Numbered from the stretch's first letter, positions 34,258 to 45,200 are shown. The stretch: 64,000 nt of DNA from Allomyces macrogynus ATCC 38327 (GCA_000151295.1 GG745364.1:18396-82395); one strand, 5' to 3'. The notes: generated by a model not told the origin, from the sequence alone. Numbers and translations are program-made.

Positions 34258-36419
34258 TGTCCCAGCTCACTGCTTCACTCCAAGCCATGAACACCAAGAA
34301 AAGCCCTGGCATTTTCAGACGGCACTTAATGTGTGTCCACAAATTGGTGGGGGCCTCGAGACGCTCTAGGCGATCCAAGACGAGCGTTCCCGTCCACTTG
34401 GTGAGCGCCATACACTTGAAGTTGGTCAGTTGTGGTATCTTGGTGTTCCATTGGCCTGCATTGGTAATGGTCACTTCATACAAAACACGACGGATTGTGC
34501 TCCATTTCAACTGCTGCATCTTGTACTGCTGAAATTCAGCAACGATTGGAATATCAAGAGATGCCAACTCTGGCACAGTCAGAACAGAGAGCATCCACGA
34601 CATCACATGACCATTGAATCGAAACACATCACAGTCAGCGCCAAGGCCAATCCTTGCCGCCGTGAGCACAGGGAACATGCGATGAGCAAGTAGCATGAAG
34701 AACGTGGATGATGCGAAAACGGTGCAAAGCCTTGGGAAGACCGCATCAACCAAATCAAGGTCACGAAGTGCCTTGGCACAGGCCAGCCCGTGTTGTTGAC
34801 AACAATAACCCATTCTTTTCAAGAGTCCGGCTGCAAATCTGGACCTCGCGTGTGCATGAGCATGACGTGGTGCGGCATTGAATACATGGCTGAAGGTGTC
34901 ATTTTCCAAGCGCCTATCTTGAGTGTCGTCCTTCTTCCACGCTCTCAGGTCCTCCAGCGCTGGCAAGCATGCCAGCGCAACAACATCAGCCAAGGAAAGC
35001 CCGACATCCGTCACCATGAGCTGGATCAAATTCGTCATGATGGCCCATGGCAGCAAAGTAGCGTGACTACTCACAAACGATTCATGGTTGAAGGCGTTCA
35101 AGTGTTGGACTTGCATCAAGTGCGCGGTGGGGACCCATTTGTGAATCCATTCGATCGGTGCACAATTATGGCGCAACTGACTGGTTGGTGCTGGTGCATG
35201 AGCGGTATTCATGCCATCCAGAGAGCGAATGACCCAGCAAGCACCATCGCGTACTTGCACAAAGCGCCATGGTTCGCGTTGATCCGGGATTACTTGCAGC
35301 GATTCGATGCGAGCAAGATACTCGTCCTGGTACCGTTGGGCGCCAACAGAATCCAGGGCAACAATATCTTCGAGTGCCAATGAGCGGAGTGCTGGCGCGT
35401 TGGGAAGAGACGACAGCGTGGGTTTCTGACCTAGTACATCCACTTCAAGTTGGCACAGCCGGGGGAAGGTCAGGGCGCCAATCCAGGGTGGGAGGCGACT
35501 TAAATCGAGACACGAACAGTCGTAGAGACGTGCTCAAGAAGAGCCCGCATTTTCGTGTCCTTGACATCCCAGCTGATCGTGATCTGAGTCAGCGACGCCA
35601 AGAACGGAGGAAGGGCCAGTGGAAAGATAGCTGTGCCAAGGGAAACGCCCTTGCCCCTCCAGTCATCGTTGATCCAATCCTCTTCCTCCTGAATCCTCGT
35701 GATTTTCTTCCTCCTCGAATAATTCCTCCTCGCTGTCTTCGTTCTCCGATGATTCTTCTGCATTTTAAGCTTCAGATGGACTCAGAGCCAGATTCAACTT
35801 CAGATTCGTCGCTTATTTCCTCTTCCTCGTTTTCGCCGCCGGATGTAACAATTGTCGTTGAATGTAGCCACGACAAGGGTACCCGAAGCGTCGCCACATA
35901 CTCTCTCTCAACAGAGACTGCTCGAATATCAGCGAGCGCGTCATCTGACAGTGCCTGGTCGGGGATAACCAAGTACAGCGCGGGTTCCCGCTTCTCACAA
36001 GGGAAAGTTATCATGTGCTTGAACTGGCGCCCGCCTACGATCCGCGTCTCCAGAAAATCGGCGAACAGTGTACACAGCGCGATTTGGCTAAGGCGGCGAC
36101 TGTGAGCGAGCGCGAAGAGACTTTAGTCGTGGTCGGGTGTGAGAAACGCCGTGATGTGGTCCAGGGGCTCGACGGGTAAATTGGTCAGAATGCTCGCGCG
36201 GGCGCCGCGAGGGTGGTGGTGGTCATAACTGATCTGCCGGATATGGGCACGGGGCGAGCATGGGCCAGGAAATGGTTGAGTCTGAGAGCTCGTGGGCACC
36301 CAGTCTTTATACCGTTTGACCAAGTCAGTTGGCGGAAGAGCATGGCAACGAGCTGGCTTGGATTTGACTGACGTGGGAGGCCGTCGATTTCTGGTTGAGT
36401 AGTTGAGCAGCGATAACAT
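34250..36419 (-). pseudogene. F-box/LRR-type gene, broken
   Basis: Read on the minus strand, a possible F-box (ILTNLPVEPLDHITAFLTPD) near 36150 is cut by an in-frame TAA at 36125-36123. The same frame continues (SLFALAHSRRLSQIALCTLF) to a TGA at 35774-35772. An acidic stretch then uses a second frame, and EEEDWINDDWRGKG through LLEH a third. From about 35540 to 34250 one long frame encodes leucine-rich sequence (LSRLPPWIGALTFPRLCQLE, ALRSLALEDIVALDS). At least three lesions break a single ancestral gene of about 700 residues. The final stop codon lies inside the tRNA-bearing repeat. GC is clearly lower than in neighbouring genes. Function was probably substrate recognition for a ubiquitin ligase. 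Confidence 0.7.
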
Positions 36420-36542
36420 TCATACGTGCGTTCATTTCTGCCATAACGCAGCCTGATCCCGTCACCCGCATCAAGTTGACCATCGCGAAACTCAAGTCAC
36501 TCCTCTCCCTTCCCTCCAACCACTCCACCCACAACACGCGAC

Positions 36543-37413
36543 TCAGAACGACGGCGGGGGAGGCGGTGGAGGTGGCAACGGCGCACCACCACCCCACGCA
36601 TCCATCATCATCATCGGCGGCGGCGGTGGGGGCGGCGGAAGCCCCATATCAAGGCCTGGCGGAAGCGGAGGCGGTGGGGGCAAATCCGCGCCCCACACAC
36701 CCCCATCCATCATCACAGGTGGAGGGGGTGGCGGCGGCGGGAGCGCTCCCCACCCGTCAGCACCGGCCGGCATAGCTGCCATCGGCGGTGGCGGCGGTTG
36801 GAACGCGGCAGCGAGCGCGGGTGGCGGTGGAGGAGGCGGAGACGGTGCCGCGGGAGCGTCTTGGTCGTCGTCGTCATCGTCGAGCACGGTGACAGCGGGC
36901 CGGTCGGGGGTCCCGGCGACGGTTTCCACGGGGGTTGCAATGCGGATAGCGGCGGGCGCGTGCGGGGAGAGCGTGGGGACGGCGAGGAGCAAGTTGTCGG
37001 TGGACGGGCTCCCGTGTGTATTGACGCCGTCATCGACGAGCAGGGCCGATCTGTCGTCGGCCAGAACGATATTCCACTACACAGGCACGGCTTGGAGGTG
37101 AGGATCGCGACGGCAGGAGAACGGCGGCGAGGTAGGGGCCACGTACGCGCTGCTCGAGGAACAGTGCTTGCCGCTCGAGCTTGGCGAGCCGCGCGTCGAC
37201 GTGCGCGAGCTTGCTCGATGCTGTGTGTTCTATTTACCGCGTCGTCATTGTTGAACTGTGGTTGACGGCGCCCTTTCCACACGAGATCGTGGTTGTACCG
37301 AATGCATTCAGGAACATGGCGAGCCGCTTGATCGCTGCGGTCAGGTCCTCAACGACTTGGCGCTGCCGCGTGTCTTCGGACACGGCGCCTGTTGGGCCGG
37401 CTTGGACGGGCAT
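36543..37413 (-). CDS. BRK1/HSPC300-like protein with long polyproline tail
   Basis: Exons are 37413-37299, 37229-37147 and 37076-36543 (introns GTACAA..TAG and GTACGT..TAG), 243 aa. Residues 20-66 match the BRICK1 coiled coil: VVEDLTAAIKRLAMFLNAFE then HTASSKLAHVDARLAKLERQ and ALFLEQR; using the TAG acceptor at 37230 gives the same spacing as BRK1. BRK1 is a subunit of about 75 aa of the SCAR/WAVE complex that drives Arp2/3 actin nucleation. Here about 175 more residues follow, with an acidic patch (LDDDDDDQD) and four or five blocks of 5-8 prolines separated by Trp/Met/Asp-Gly segments, suited to profilin or SH3 binding. WASHC3 is a weaker alternative for the coiled coil. Confidence 0.72.
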
Positions 37414-37783
37414 AATGGCTTGCAGGGTGCTGGAATCGGCCAATGACGCGGATCACTGGGCTGGAAGGGTGCCGTGCTGCAGATTGCGGGCAGTTGCTGG
37501 AAGTCGGGTGCTTATTTGAGGTCAGCGTGCTGTTATGCAGATCGTGCACGACGATATGTAGAAGTGAAGAGGCAAAAGTCGCCCCGCGTGATCGCGTGCG
37601 AGTCTTGTCTGTTCGCTTTCCCTTCTCTCTTCGATCAGCAATTCCGAGCTGAACTACTCGTCAAGCGCCGCGAACCTCGGATCGGCAAACCGACACCATC
37701 AAATCGCAAAAAGATAATCGGGCATCTATGGAATCACGACCACGTCGACGGCTTACGCACGTACCCTCGTCACATTCCCCACC
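37414..37783. other. Intergenic region
   Basis: Short gap between the BRK1-like start and the 3' end of the lipase gene. Nothing recognised. Confidence 0.45.
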
Positions 37784-39338
37784 TCACGCCGCGCAGAACT
37801 GGCTCACGACATAGTCGACCACCGGCTTCCCACTCGCATGCATCTTCGGATTCCGCACGACCACATGCGCGTGCGTGTGCACCCACTCGCCCAAATCCAC
37901 ATCGATCCGCGTCATGTCCGGCAACGCCGCGTTCAAACTCTCCACCATGGCCGCCACATACTCCTCTTCCGTCAAGCCCTTGCGCGACACCTGGCCGCGC
38001 AGGACCTCGATATCGCGGAGCACTTGGTCCTCAACGGTGGCGAATCGCGTGCGCGCTTTCTTGGTCGTGTAAAAGGCCCAGGGGGACATGACCGTCCAGA
38101 CGACAAAGATGAGCGGCATGATGAGGCCGAAAAAGACAGCCATGCGCGCCATGTCCTCGCGCGTCATAGATTTTTCGGGCAGCGGGATGGCTTTTTCGTG
38201 ATCGTCGCGTAAGACGGGGCGAATGATCACGGACGTGTCGGAAAGGACGGGTTCCGAGGGGCTCGTCGTGTAGGGCGATTCGAGTTGAATCGAGGCGGTC
38301 AGGTAGGGTACAGTGCGGTCGCCGGTCTGGAGCGGGTGCGAGGAGGTGGGGAAGGTCAGTCGTGGCCCCCAAAAGAGCGTCATGGGTTGAAGGGGGCGGC
38401 AAACGCGGCGCGCACCGTATTGGCAACAATCAAGTGCTGTTTGAACCGCGCCAGACCCTGCAAGAACGGTAGTTGCGGGTCGGCAAGGACCCACAGTAGC
38501 GGTGCGTCGTAATCCCGGTCCTTCATGACGCACTGTTGTGCGGATCGGCATACGAGAATGTCGGCGAGTCGGCGCAGTCGTGGCGTGCTCACACCGAGGT
38601 GCGGCGTTGCCATGGTCACGAAGTTCTGGTGGAGAGGAACGACGGGGTCAGCGACAGTGCTCGAGGAATGCGGCAAGTTGGTCACGAGAGAGAGGAGGCA
38701 GACCATGGGCTCAACCGTGTCGAAGAAGTTTTCCATGTGCAATCGACCAATTGCGAACCGGACAATGAGACCGCCGAGCGAGTAGCCGAGAAACGAGATT
38801 CTCGTGACCTTGTTGTTTTCGCGGTAAGTGTTGAGCTTGAGGCAGGGAAACAGACGGCACGACGGTCGCAAGTCAGTTGACATTGCTCCAAACGAGAGCG
38901 ACCAGCACTTATGGCTTGCACGAACCTCCTTGATCAGCCTCTCCGCGCAGGTATCGACGCCATCGAGGGTGAGGTCGTTTGCGTAGCACGAGACGTTGAG
39001 CTAAACGAGGCAAAATGAGCTTGTTCAGCCGCTGCTCGTCCTCCATTCTACGCAACCACGACCCCAATCCCGACGTAGCGCACCACGTCAAGCAGGTCCG
39101 GGTATGCAGCCTTGAACGCATCGGCAAGGTACTGCGTGTGCGAGTTGTTGCCAAATAGGCCGTGACTGATAACGAGCAAATGGCCGGCTCCACAGGGTGG
39201 GGCATTGGCCGGATGCGGCGTGTCCTTGTCGGTCGCGGCGAGCGACGTCGTGTCCGTGTCGGCAGGGACGGGTACGTCGACGTGCGCCGACGCGGGCGGT
39301 GATGGGATGGGCGACTCGTGCGGGAGTAGGTCGGCCAT
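37784..39338 (-). CDS. DUF676 serine esterase/lipase (LPL1/ROG1-like) with C-terminal membrane helix
   Basis: Exons are 39338-39084, 39000-38926, 38835-38704, 38625-38416 and 38326-37784, all introns GT-AG and phase 0, giving 404 aa. The alpha/beta-hydrolase core shows HLLVISHGLFGN (oxyanion His), LNVSCYANDLTLDGVD, the nucleophile elbow FLGYSLGGL, VTMATPHLGV and GDRTVPY with the likely catalytic Asp. A His-rich segment near the end (WVHTHAHVVV) probably supplies the catalytic His. A hydrophobic helix (VFFGLIMPLIFVVWTVMSPW, about residues 295-315) suggests attachment to a lipid droplet or ER membrane. Family members hydrolyse glycerophospholipids or monoglycerides. A TATA-like ATATAT sits near 39421, some 80 bp before the start. 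The 90-bp second intron has no in-frame stop, so retention would only add 30 residues. Confidence 0.88.
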
Positions 39339-39933
39339 GATGGTTGGCTGGGAGCTCGGAGAGAATCAGCTGGCAGTGTCGGCGAGCGGGTGGGGGCAGT
39401 ACAGCGGGTGCGCGTGGTCCATATATGGTGCAGGTGCCGGCGCGATGAAGTGCGCGATGAAGTGCGCGAGCATGGAGTGTGGTCGGTGCGATCGTGGACG
39501 TGCGGCCAGTTGGATGACGAACGCCAAGGCACAAATCGCACCGGCGGAGTGCACGATGACAAACGAACCCTGCGAGGGGCAAACTAAAGGAAATTAATCG
39601 CGGTCAGCAGAAACACATGAGAGACGCGTGCATTATCAAGGGTGCGTCTCGCGCCGCCTCGCGCCGCACCGCACCTCTCCGGTCTGCCTCGGCGACTACA
39701 GCGCCGGCCTGCGGTTTCCCGCCATGCTGCGGCGCCCAGAGATCGCCTTGAAGTAGCGCACGCCCTTTGATGCCTTCGTTCGGCTGTCCTCAACGACCCG
39801 GCCGTATCAACGAGCTTGAAGCCAAACAAAATGTCTGCAAGCTAATGGTACTCTCCCACCTTCCGCTACCGGCCGACCAGCGGCCATTACGAACGCACAG
39901 CTCACATCTCTACCCTCTCCACCCACCCCCATC
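39339..39933. other. Intergenic region with lipase promoter
   Basis: Contains the CATATATGG element at about 39420 on the lipase upstream side. No other gene recognised. Confidence 0.45.
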
Positions 39934-41398
39934 TCACCACCACCGCTGCAGCTTGAGCACGCTGCGCGTCATCACCATAATCTGCGCCGGCCGCAACCCG
40001 GCCTCGCACCCGCGGGCCACCGACGCGCCAATCGCGGCCACGGCACCATCCACCGCGCCCGTCGCGCGTGCCGCCTGCGCGACCATTTCGTACTACGCAT
40101 CGACCATCTCAGCGGCGCTCTCATTCGCGACCGTCTCCGCCAATGCGTCGAGCGCCGGCGTCGCTGTCAAAGCCGATGCGGGCGCCGCGAGCGGGAAATC
40201 CGGCCCGGCCTGCAACGCGATCGATGCCGCGGCAGCCACGGCCGCAGCGCGACGGCGCTTGCCGGTGCCCGTGTTGGCCGGTGTCGCGTCCGCCTGTGTG
40301 ACGGCTTTCGCCACTGGCGCTGCACGCTATTCCCTTGGCCTTCGACGTGGTTGCCGCAGACGTGCACGAGCGCTTCGTGACGCGCGTGATAGTCACCCCC
40401 TCGTCGTTGCCGTCGTCGTCCTCGTCGTCGCCGTCCGCCGCGGCCGAGGTCGCGGCCACATGCTTGATTTTCTTCCCCGCGACAAGCGTCGCGCACTTCC
40501 CGCGGGCATCATCGGAAACGAGTCCGGCAACCTCGCCAGGTCACGAAACGCGACCTTCCCCGTCGTCCACTGCAAGACGTGCGGGATCCGTCGCACAATC
40601 ACAGTCGTGTGCGGCGCTTCGGGCACGCCGAACTCGGCATACACCGGCCGCGTCGCGTCGCTCGGACGTGGCAGTTGCGCGACATAGTCTTCGACTAGCG
40701 CTCGCACGTTGTCGGTGAACGTGCTCATGTCGCGGTACACGTTTCGCGCCGTGACCAAGCCCGCGACCGGCATGTCCTATAACGCGTAGAGGACGACGCG
40801 CTGCCGCGTTTGCGCGTATATCGGGTGGTGGACGCCGGGCGGGCCATGCCGCTGGTGCAGCGTGACAAGCGGCATCTTGGCTGGAGTTGGGTCGACGGCG
40901 GCCAGGATTGCCGCGGTGATCACCGACGTCGCCGTGGCGGACGTGTCTGCCGCGCGAGGCAGTCGCGTCGCGGATTTGCGCGGCGCGAACCGCGCCGTAG
41001 ACGATCCCGGCGAGGTTCACTTGGCCGACCCACGCGTGGATGGCGGGTTCCGCTGGGGGCAACGTGGTCTCGTCGTCAACGTCGCTGGTGGGATCGGCCT
41101 CCTCGGTCGATGTCGGCGGAGCGAGCGGGTCGTGCACGGACGCGTCGTCGGCGATGGCGGCGGTCGCGCAGGGGTACATGGGCGCGGGCACTGCGCGGCC
41201 GTGATCATGCGCGCCATCACGGCCCGAATGGCCGGTGTTGTCGTCCTCGTCCTCGTCGCCCAACTCGCTCTCGCTCTCTGGGACCGTCACGGACCCGCCG
41301 GCGCCGCTTCAAGCACGTAACCGGGCCGAGGCGCGCGTTCCGGGTCGTCGTGCGAGGGTCGCGGCCGATGTTGTCGCGCGCAGTTCGAGTGGGATCAT
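39934..41398 (-). pseudogene. Broken gene of unknown family
   Basis: Coding-like GC-rich sequence runs through alternating frames. It starts at ATG 41398 (MIPLELRATTSAATLARRPG), meets an in-frame TGA at 41311-41309, continues in frame through an acidic part (VPESESELGDEDEDDNTG) and AWVGQVNLAGIVYGAV, shifts frame near 40960, meets TAG at 40779-40777 between VVLYAL and DMPVAGLVTARNVYRDM, shifts near 40520 to DDARGKCATLVAGKKIKHV, shifts near 40310 to VAKAVTQADATPANTG, and meets TAG at 40095-40093 before YEMVAQAARATGAVDG. It ends at TGA 39936-39934. Three stops and three shifts make a working gene unlikely, yet the frames remain clean, so decay is recent or the sequence has errors. Family not recognised. 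Confidence 0.6.
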
Positions 41399-41790
41399 GC
41401 CGGCAGGCTCGCGGTCGTGTTTGCGGATTGTTCCGGGCGGTGCTCAACGCGGTCGGTGCGAAGTCGTCGGTACTTGAACCGAGAAGGGAGGATGGACGAG
41501 GGAGAGGTGGTCGGCACCCTGCCAACGGAATGATGGAAGGAGAAGAGCGCCAGAGCAACAAACAACACGCGCAAGCGAGATGGTCGACACTGCATAGTGT
41601 GGAATAAAGATAGATCGTCGATTGATACATACAAAGGCCACAGGATACGCTCTAAAAAGAATACAACCCAAAAACGAAACGACACGATGACGGCAACAGT
41701 GACCTCTCTCCTCCTCTTCTTCGCCGTGGTATCTCTATCCCCTCGCTCTCTTCGCCGCAACACTGACTAACCGACGCGCTAGTAATCGCC
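41399..41790. other. Intergenic region
   Basis: Gap between the broken gene's 5' end and the aldolase 3' end. Nothing recognised. Confidence 0.45.
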
Positions 41791-43233
41791 TTAGTACGTG
41801 TAGTTGGACACGTAGAGCGACACGCCGGCCTCGGCCATAGCACCGGCCAGCGACCCTTGGTACACACCACGCGCGGCCTCCCAGTTGGCCTTGGCGCGCG
41901 TGAGCAGTGCGCGCTGTGCGGCCGGCACGTTGGCCGGCTGTCCGCGCCAGACCTTGAGGACCGTCGCCTGCAGCGCGCGGCCGTACGAGAACGTCAGCGC
42001 CCACGGCCGCTTGAGGTCGACGCGGTTCATGGCGTCGAGGTGCAGCGTCGCGGCCTCCTCGGACTGCCCGCCTGACAGGAAGGTCACGCCAGGCACCGCC
42101 GGCGGGACCGTGCGCCGCAAAACCGTAACGGTCGCCTCGGCCACTTCCTGCGGCGTGTACTTGGTCGCGCAGTTGACGCCGGCCGTGACCATGTTGGGCT
42201 TGAGCAGTGTGCCCTCGAGGTAGACGTGGTGGTCCGACAACTTCTTGTACACCGCGGCCAGGACCTTTTCAGCGACGTACATGCCACGCGCCAGGTCGTG
42301 GTCGCCGTCCATCAAGATCTCGGGCTCCACAATCGGCACGAGCCGGTTCGCCTGGCAAATGGACGCGTACCGCGCGAGCACGTTGGCGTTCTCGTCAATC
42401 GCCACGGGCGACGGCTCGTTCTCCCCGATACGCAGGACACATCGCCACTTGGCAAACCGCGCGCCGAGCGAGTAGTACTCGGCACACCGTTCGGCCAGGC
42501 CGTCGAGACCGAGCGTCGACGTCTCAAACTCGGTGCCGTGGATCGGGCACGTGCCCTTGTCGACCTTGATCCCGACAAGAATGCCGCGGTCGCGCAGGAT
42601 CTGCGCAAAGGACCGGCCGTCGGTCGCTTTTTGACGCAGCGTCTCGTCGAACAGAATCACACCGCCAATGTACTGGTCGAGCTCTGTTGGCAGGTAGGGT
42701 GGGCGGCGGGGGAGATGATGTCAGCCTTGATCGTGTTGCAAGCACGTCGATTTTCGGCATCGCACGTAGTGCGAGCGAAAAAGAAGAACAAGAGGTGAGC
42801 ACGCACCAGAAGGCGCCGTGAAGAGCAGCTGCCGGTAGGCCTGGCGGTTGGCCTCGGTGTTGGGCACGCCAATCGCGTCAAACCGCTTGCCAATCGTGCC
42901 CGTCGACTCGTCAGCTGCGAGAATACCTGGAAAAGCACAAAATTTTAAATCAGATCCGTCGCGCTTGTCGTGTTCACGGTACCGGGTCGTCAACGGCGTA
43001 CCCTTGCCGTCAGCGACGATCTTGGCCGCGTTCTCGCGCAGCTCCTTGCGGCGCTCCTCGTCGATCACGACACATGCCGTGTAGTTGTTGGCGGGCGCAC
43101 GCGCCGTGCTCGCGGCCGCGGCAACAGCACCGGCGGGGACTTCGCGTGAGGATTCTGCGCCGGGTGCTTCGGGCTTGTCGGCAATGGCCTTGGTCGCGTG
43201 CGGGCGCTTGGACGGGAAGCAGAAGCAGCTCAT
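41791..43233 (-). CDS. Fructose-bisphosphate aldolase, class I
   Basis: Exons are 43233-43002, 42926-42807 and 42683-41791 (introns GTACGC..CAG 75 bp and GTGCGT..CAG 123 bp), 414 aa. Class I signatures are [18 protein letters not shown] spanning the first junction, [35 protein letters not shown], the Schiff-base Lys in [12 protein letters not shown], and [15 protein letters not shown]. It ends in the conserved Tyr (SNYTY). The enzyme cleaves fructose 1,6-bisphosphate to glyceraldehyde 3-phosphate and dihydroxyacetone phosphate in glycolysis. An N-terminal extension of about 50 residues begins [11 protein letters not shown], where the two Cys could be lipidated (inference). Most fungi use the metal-dependent class II enzyme instead. 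Confidence 0.96.
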
Positions 43234-43916
43234 GGTTGAAGAAGTAGTCGGGTCGTCTCCTCGTCGTCGAGTCGGCGTGCTGGCAGTGCTGGCAGTGCTG
43301 CTGCTGGTCTATTCGGGCGCAACGAGGGGGTTGCTGATCCACGGCGAGGTCGAAGTCGAGGACGAGGACGAGAGAGAGGAGGGACCGCGGGCCCGGCCGA
43401 CGCGCGCTAAAACACCAGAACGGTCGGTCGTCATGGCGAGTTTGCTCGTGCTTGCTGAGCGGGCGAGCGATAGCAAGTCGAATCCAGCGCGGGCTCGTGC
43501 TCTTTCCTGCCATCACGCCGCCGCGGGACACGCGCTGGGATGAGAGCATGGGTCCCCACGATGAATATTGGAGCACGGCGCCGCCGCCACCTGTGAACGT
43601 GCAAGTGCAAAAATGCCAAAAGAATGCGGCGCGTCTTGTTCGGGCGGGGAGAGCAGTGATGTGAGGGCTGGCATGGGCTGCAGGACGCATGTTGCTCAAA
43701 GCTATCGCCTGCTGATTCGCCAGTTATCACAACGCATTCCGCCACAATAATTGGGCTTTGTCTTCGATTGATTGCTGTTCTCGACCGAAAAAAGAAAGAA
43801 TGAGAGTTGTTCCTCCTCCACTCTTGAGCTTTCCGTGCTTCTCGTTTTCCGGCGTCGTCGTCGACGATGGGGTGTGTGGGGAGGGTGTGGCGATGGTGGC
43901 AACGACGGGGCCGCCG
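43234..43916. other. Aldolase upstream region
   Basis: About 680 bp between the aldolase start and the tRNA-bearing repeat. No gene recognised; it should contain the aldolase promoter. Confidence 0.45.
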
Positions 43917-44319
43917 TCAGTCAAGGTGTGGAACACCAAAGTTACACCCTCAGGCCAGAGTTTTCACTGGGGAGATGGCCGAGTGGTCTAAGGCATCACG
44001 ACATGACTGTGAATCTCCGGAAACGTGGGTTCGAATCCCACTCTCCCGAGTTTTGTTGAAGTCGATTTTTTGCAAGTTGCTTGTTGCGGAAGGTATGCGG
44101 CGCAGCGCGTGGTGGAGAAGGGTCAGGGAGGGGCAATATTGTAGTGCACACACACCCCCAAACTCCACCCTGTCGGCCCGGCGCTGGGCAGGTGCTGGCA
44201 GCTGCGTGCACGCGCCGCACTAGGTTTGCTATGGCTGTGTTGGCGTGCGCCCAGGCGGACAGTCGCAGGTAGCGACGGTGGCGGCTGTGGTGGCAGTGAT
44301 TTAAGGAAAAACGTCAGTT
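43917..44319 (+). repeat. 403-bp tRNA-bearing repeat, copy 2
   Basis: Inverted, almost identical copy of 33855-34257, about 9.7 kb away. The flanks (CCGCCGTCAG on the left, TTTGAGCAAA on the right) do not match those of copy 1, so the unit ends near the AACTGACG-like termini. Confidence 0.9.
43969..44049 (+). tRNA. Class II tRNA gene, second copy (anticodon position reads ATG)
   Basis: Identical to the tRNA at 34125-34205: Ser/Leu-type D arm, 12-nt variable arm, intact T arm and a TTTT terminator right after GAG. The A box (TGGCCGAGTGGTC) and B box (GGTTCGAATCC) are both good. The same C33 and ATG triplet are present. Confidence 0.7.
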
Positions 44320-44700
44320 TGAGCAAAAATAGAATATGCCATTGCAAGCAATTGTTTCTCTTCATATTATTGTGCTTAGTTTGCGGTCGAGAAATGGAAG
44401 TGATTCCAATAGCCGGCCGTGATGTGTGAGGTGTTCTGATGCATGCTGTGTTGTCACGATGTTATCATGTGAATGTGCCCGGAAATTGAGGTTTGCTTGT
44501 CACGACTCCAGAGCTGTCTTCACGGCCTGGGCTCTCCGAACGTGAGCGCCGATTCCACCTCAACAAGACTTCGAAATGAGCAGGTCAATAATGGCAATAA
44601 TGTTGTACAAAATCCACGCTACATGCTGGTAACTATGGTGGGGTGCTGCAAGACAAGACAAGCGAAGAAAGACGGCAAATGTGCCCGTCAGGCTGCTCCA
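44320..44700. other. Intergenic region
   Basis: Lower-GC gap after the tRNA repeat, ending at the NDUFA4 stop. Nothing recognised. Confidence 0.45.
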
Positions 44701-45200
44701 TTACCACTCGCGCTTGAAGTCCTCGGTGAGCGCCTGGTTCAGGTTCACGAACTTGGTGTTCTGGTGCGACTGGATGCGGTTCCACGGTTGCCTGCACAAA
44801 AGACGAAAATGACGGTCAGAATCGGCCCAAGTCTCGACGGATGCGCACAGTTGCCCGAAACGTACGGGTTTTCGCGGGTCCAGACGACCTCCTGGTGGCG
44901 CGCAAGGCGGGCCACGTAGAAAGTTGCGCCCGAAACGGCCGCACCGACGACGACGACAATCGGGAGGACCTGGAGAAATTGACGGCGGTCGGGTCAATTT
45001 CGCCGTACAGTGCCGGAGGTGCGCGGCAGCGACCGGCCGGCTCGCAGCAAGCGATACTGCTGGAGCGGTCAAAAATCGCCTGCAAGGATCATCGAGATCA
45101 TGGGACGCGAGCGTCCGGGGCACGGTCGGCAAGCAGCGGAAAGTACGACAAGTACCTCGTGGCGGTACCACGTCTTGAAGAACGAGCGAGCGGCCGACAT
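44701..45200 (-). CDS. NDUFA4: NDUFA4/COXFA4-like respiratory-chain subunit (MLRQ family)
   Basis: Exons are 45200-45156, 44969-44866 and 44791-44701, giving 79 aa. Introns are 186 bp (GTACTT..CAG) and 74 bp (GTACGT..CAG). The protein reads HEVLPIVVVVGAAVSGATFY then VARLARHQEVVWTRENPQPW, the pattern of the MLRQ family: one membrane helix followed by a conserved W-x-R-x-N-P-x-PW motif. The human protein is 81 aa, so the length agrees. It belongs to cytochrome c oxidase (formerly assigned to complex I) in the inner mitochondrial membrane. Confidence 0.9.

Noticed and set aside
40777..40779. The TAG at 40779-40777 as an intron acceptor rather than a stop
   Set aside because: The reading frame is the same on both sides of the TAG and no GTACG-like donor lies 50-130 bp upstream in a fitting phase. 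The other lesions also point to a broken gene.
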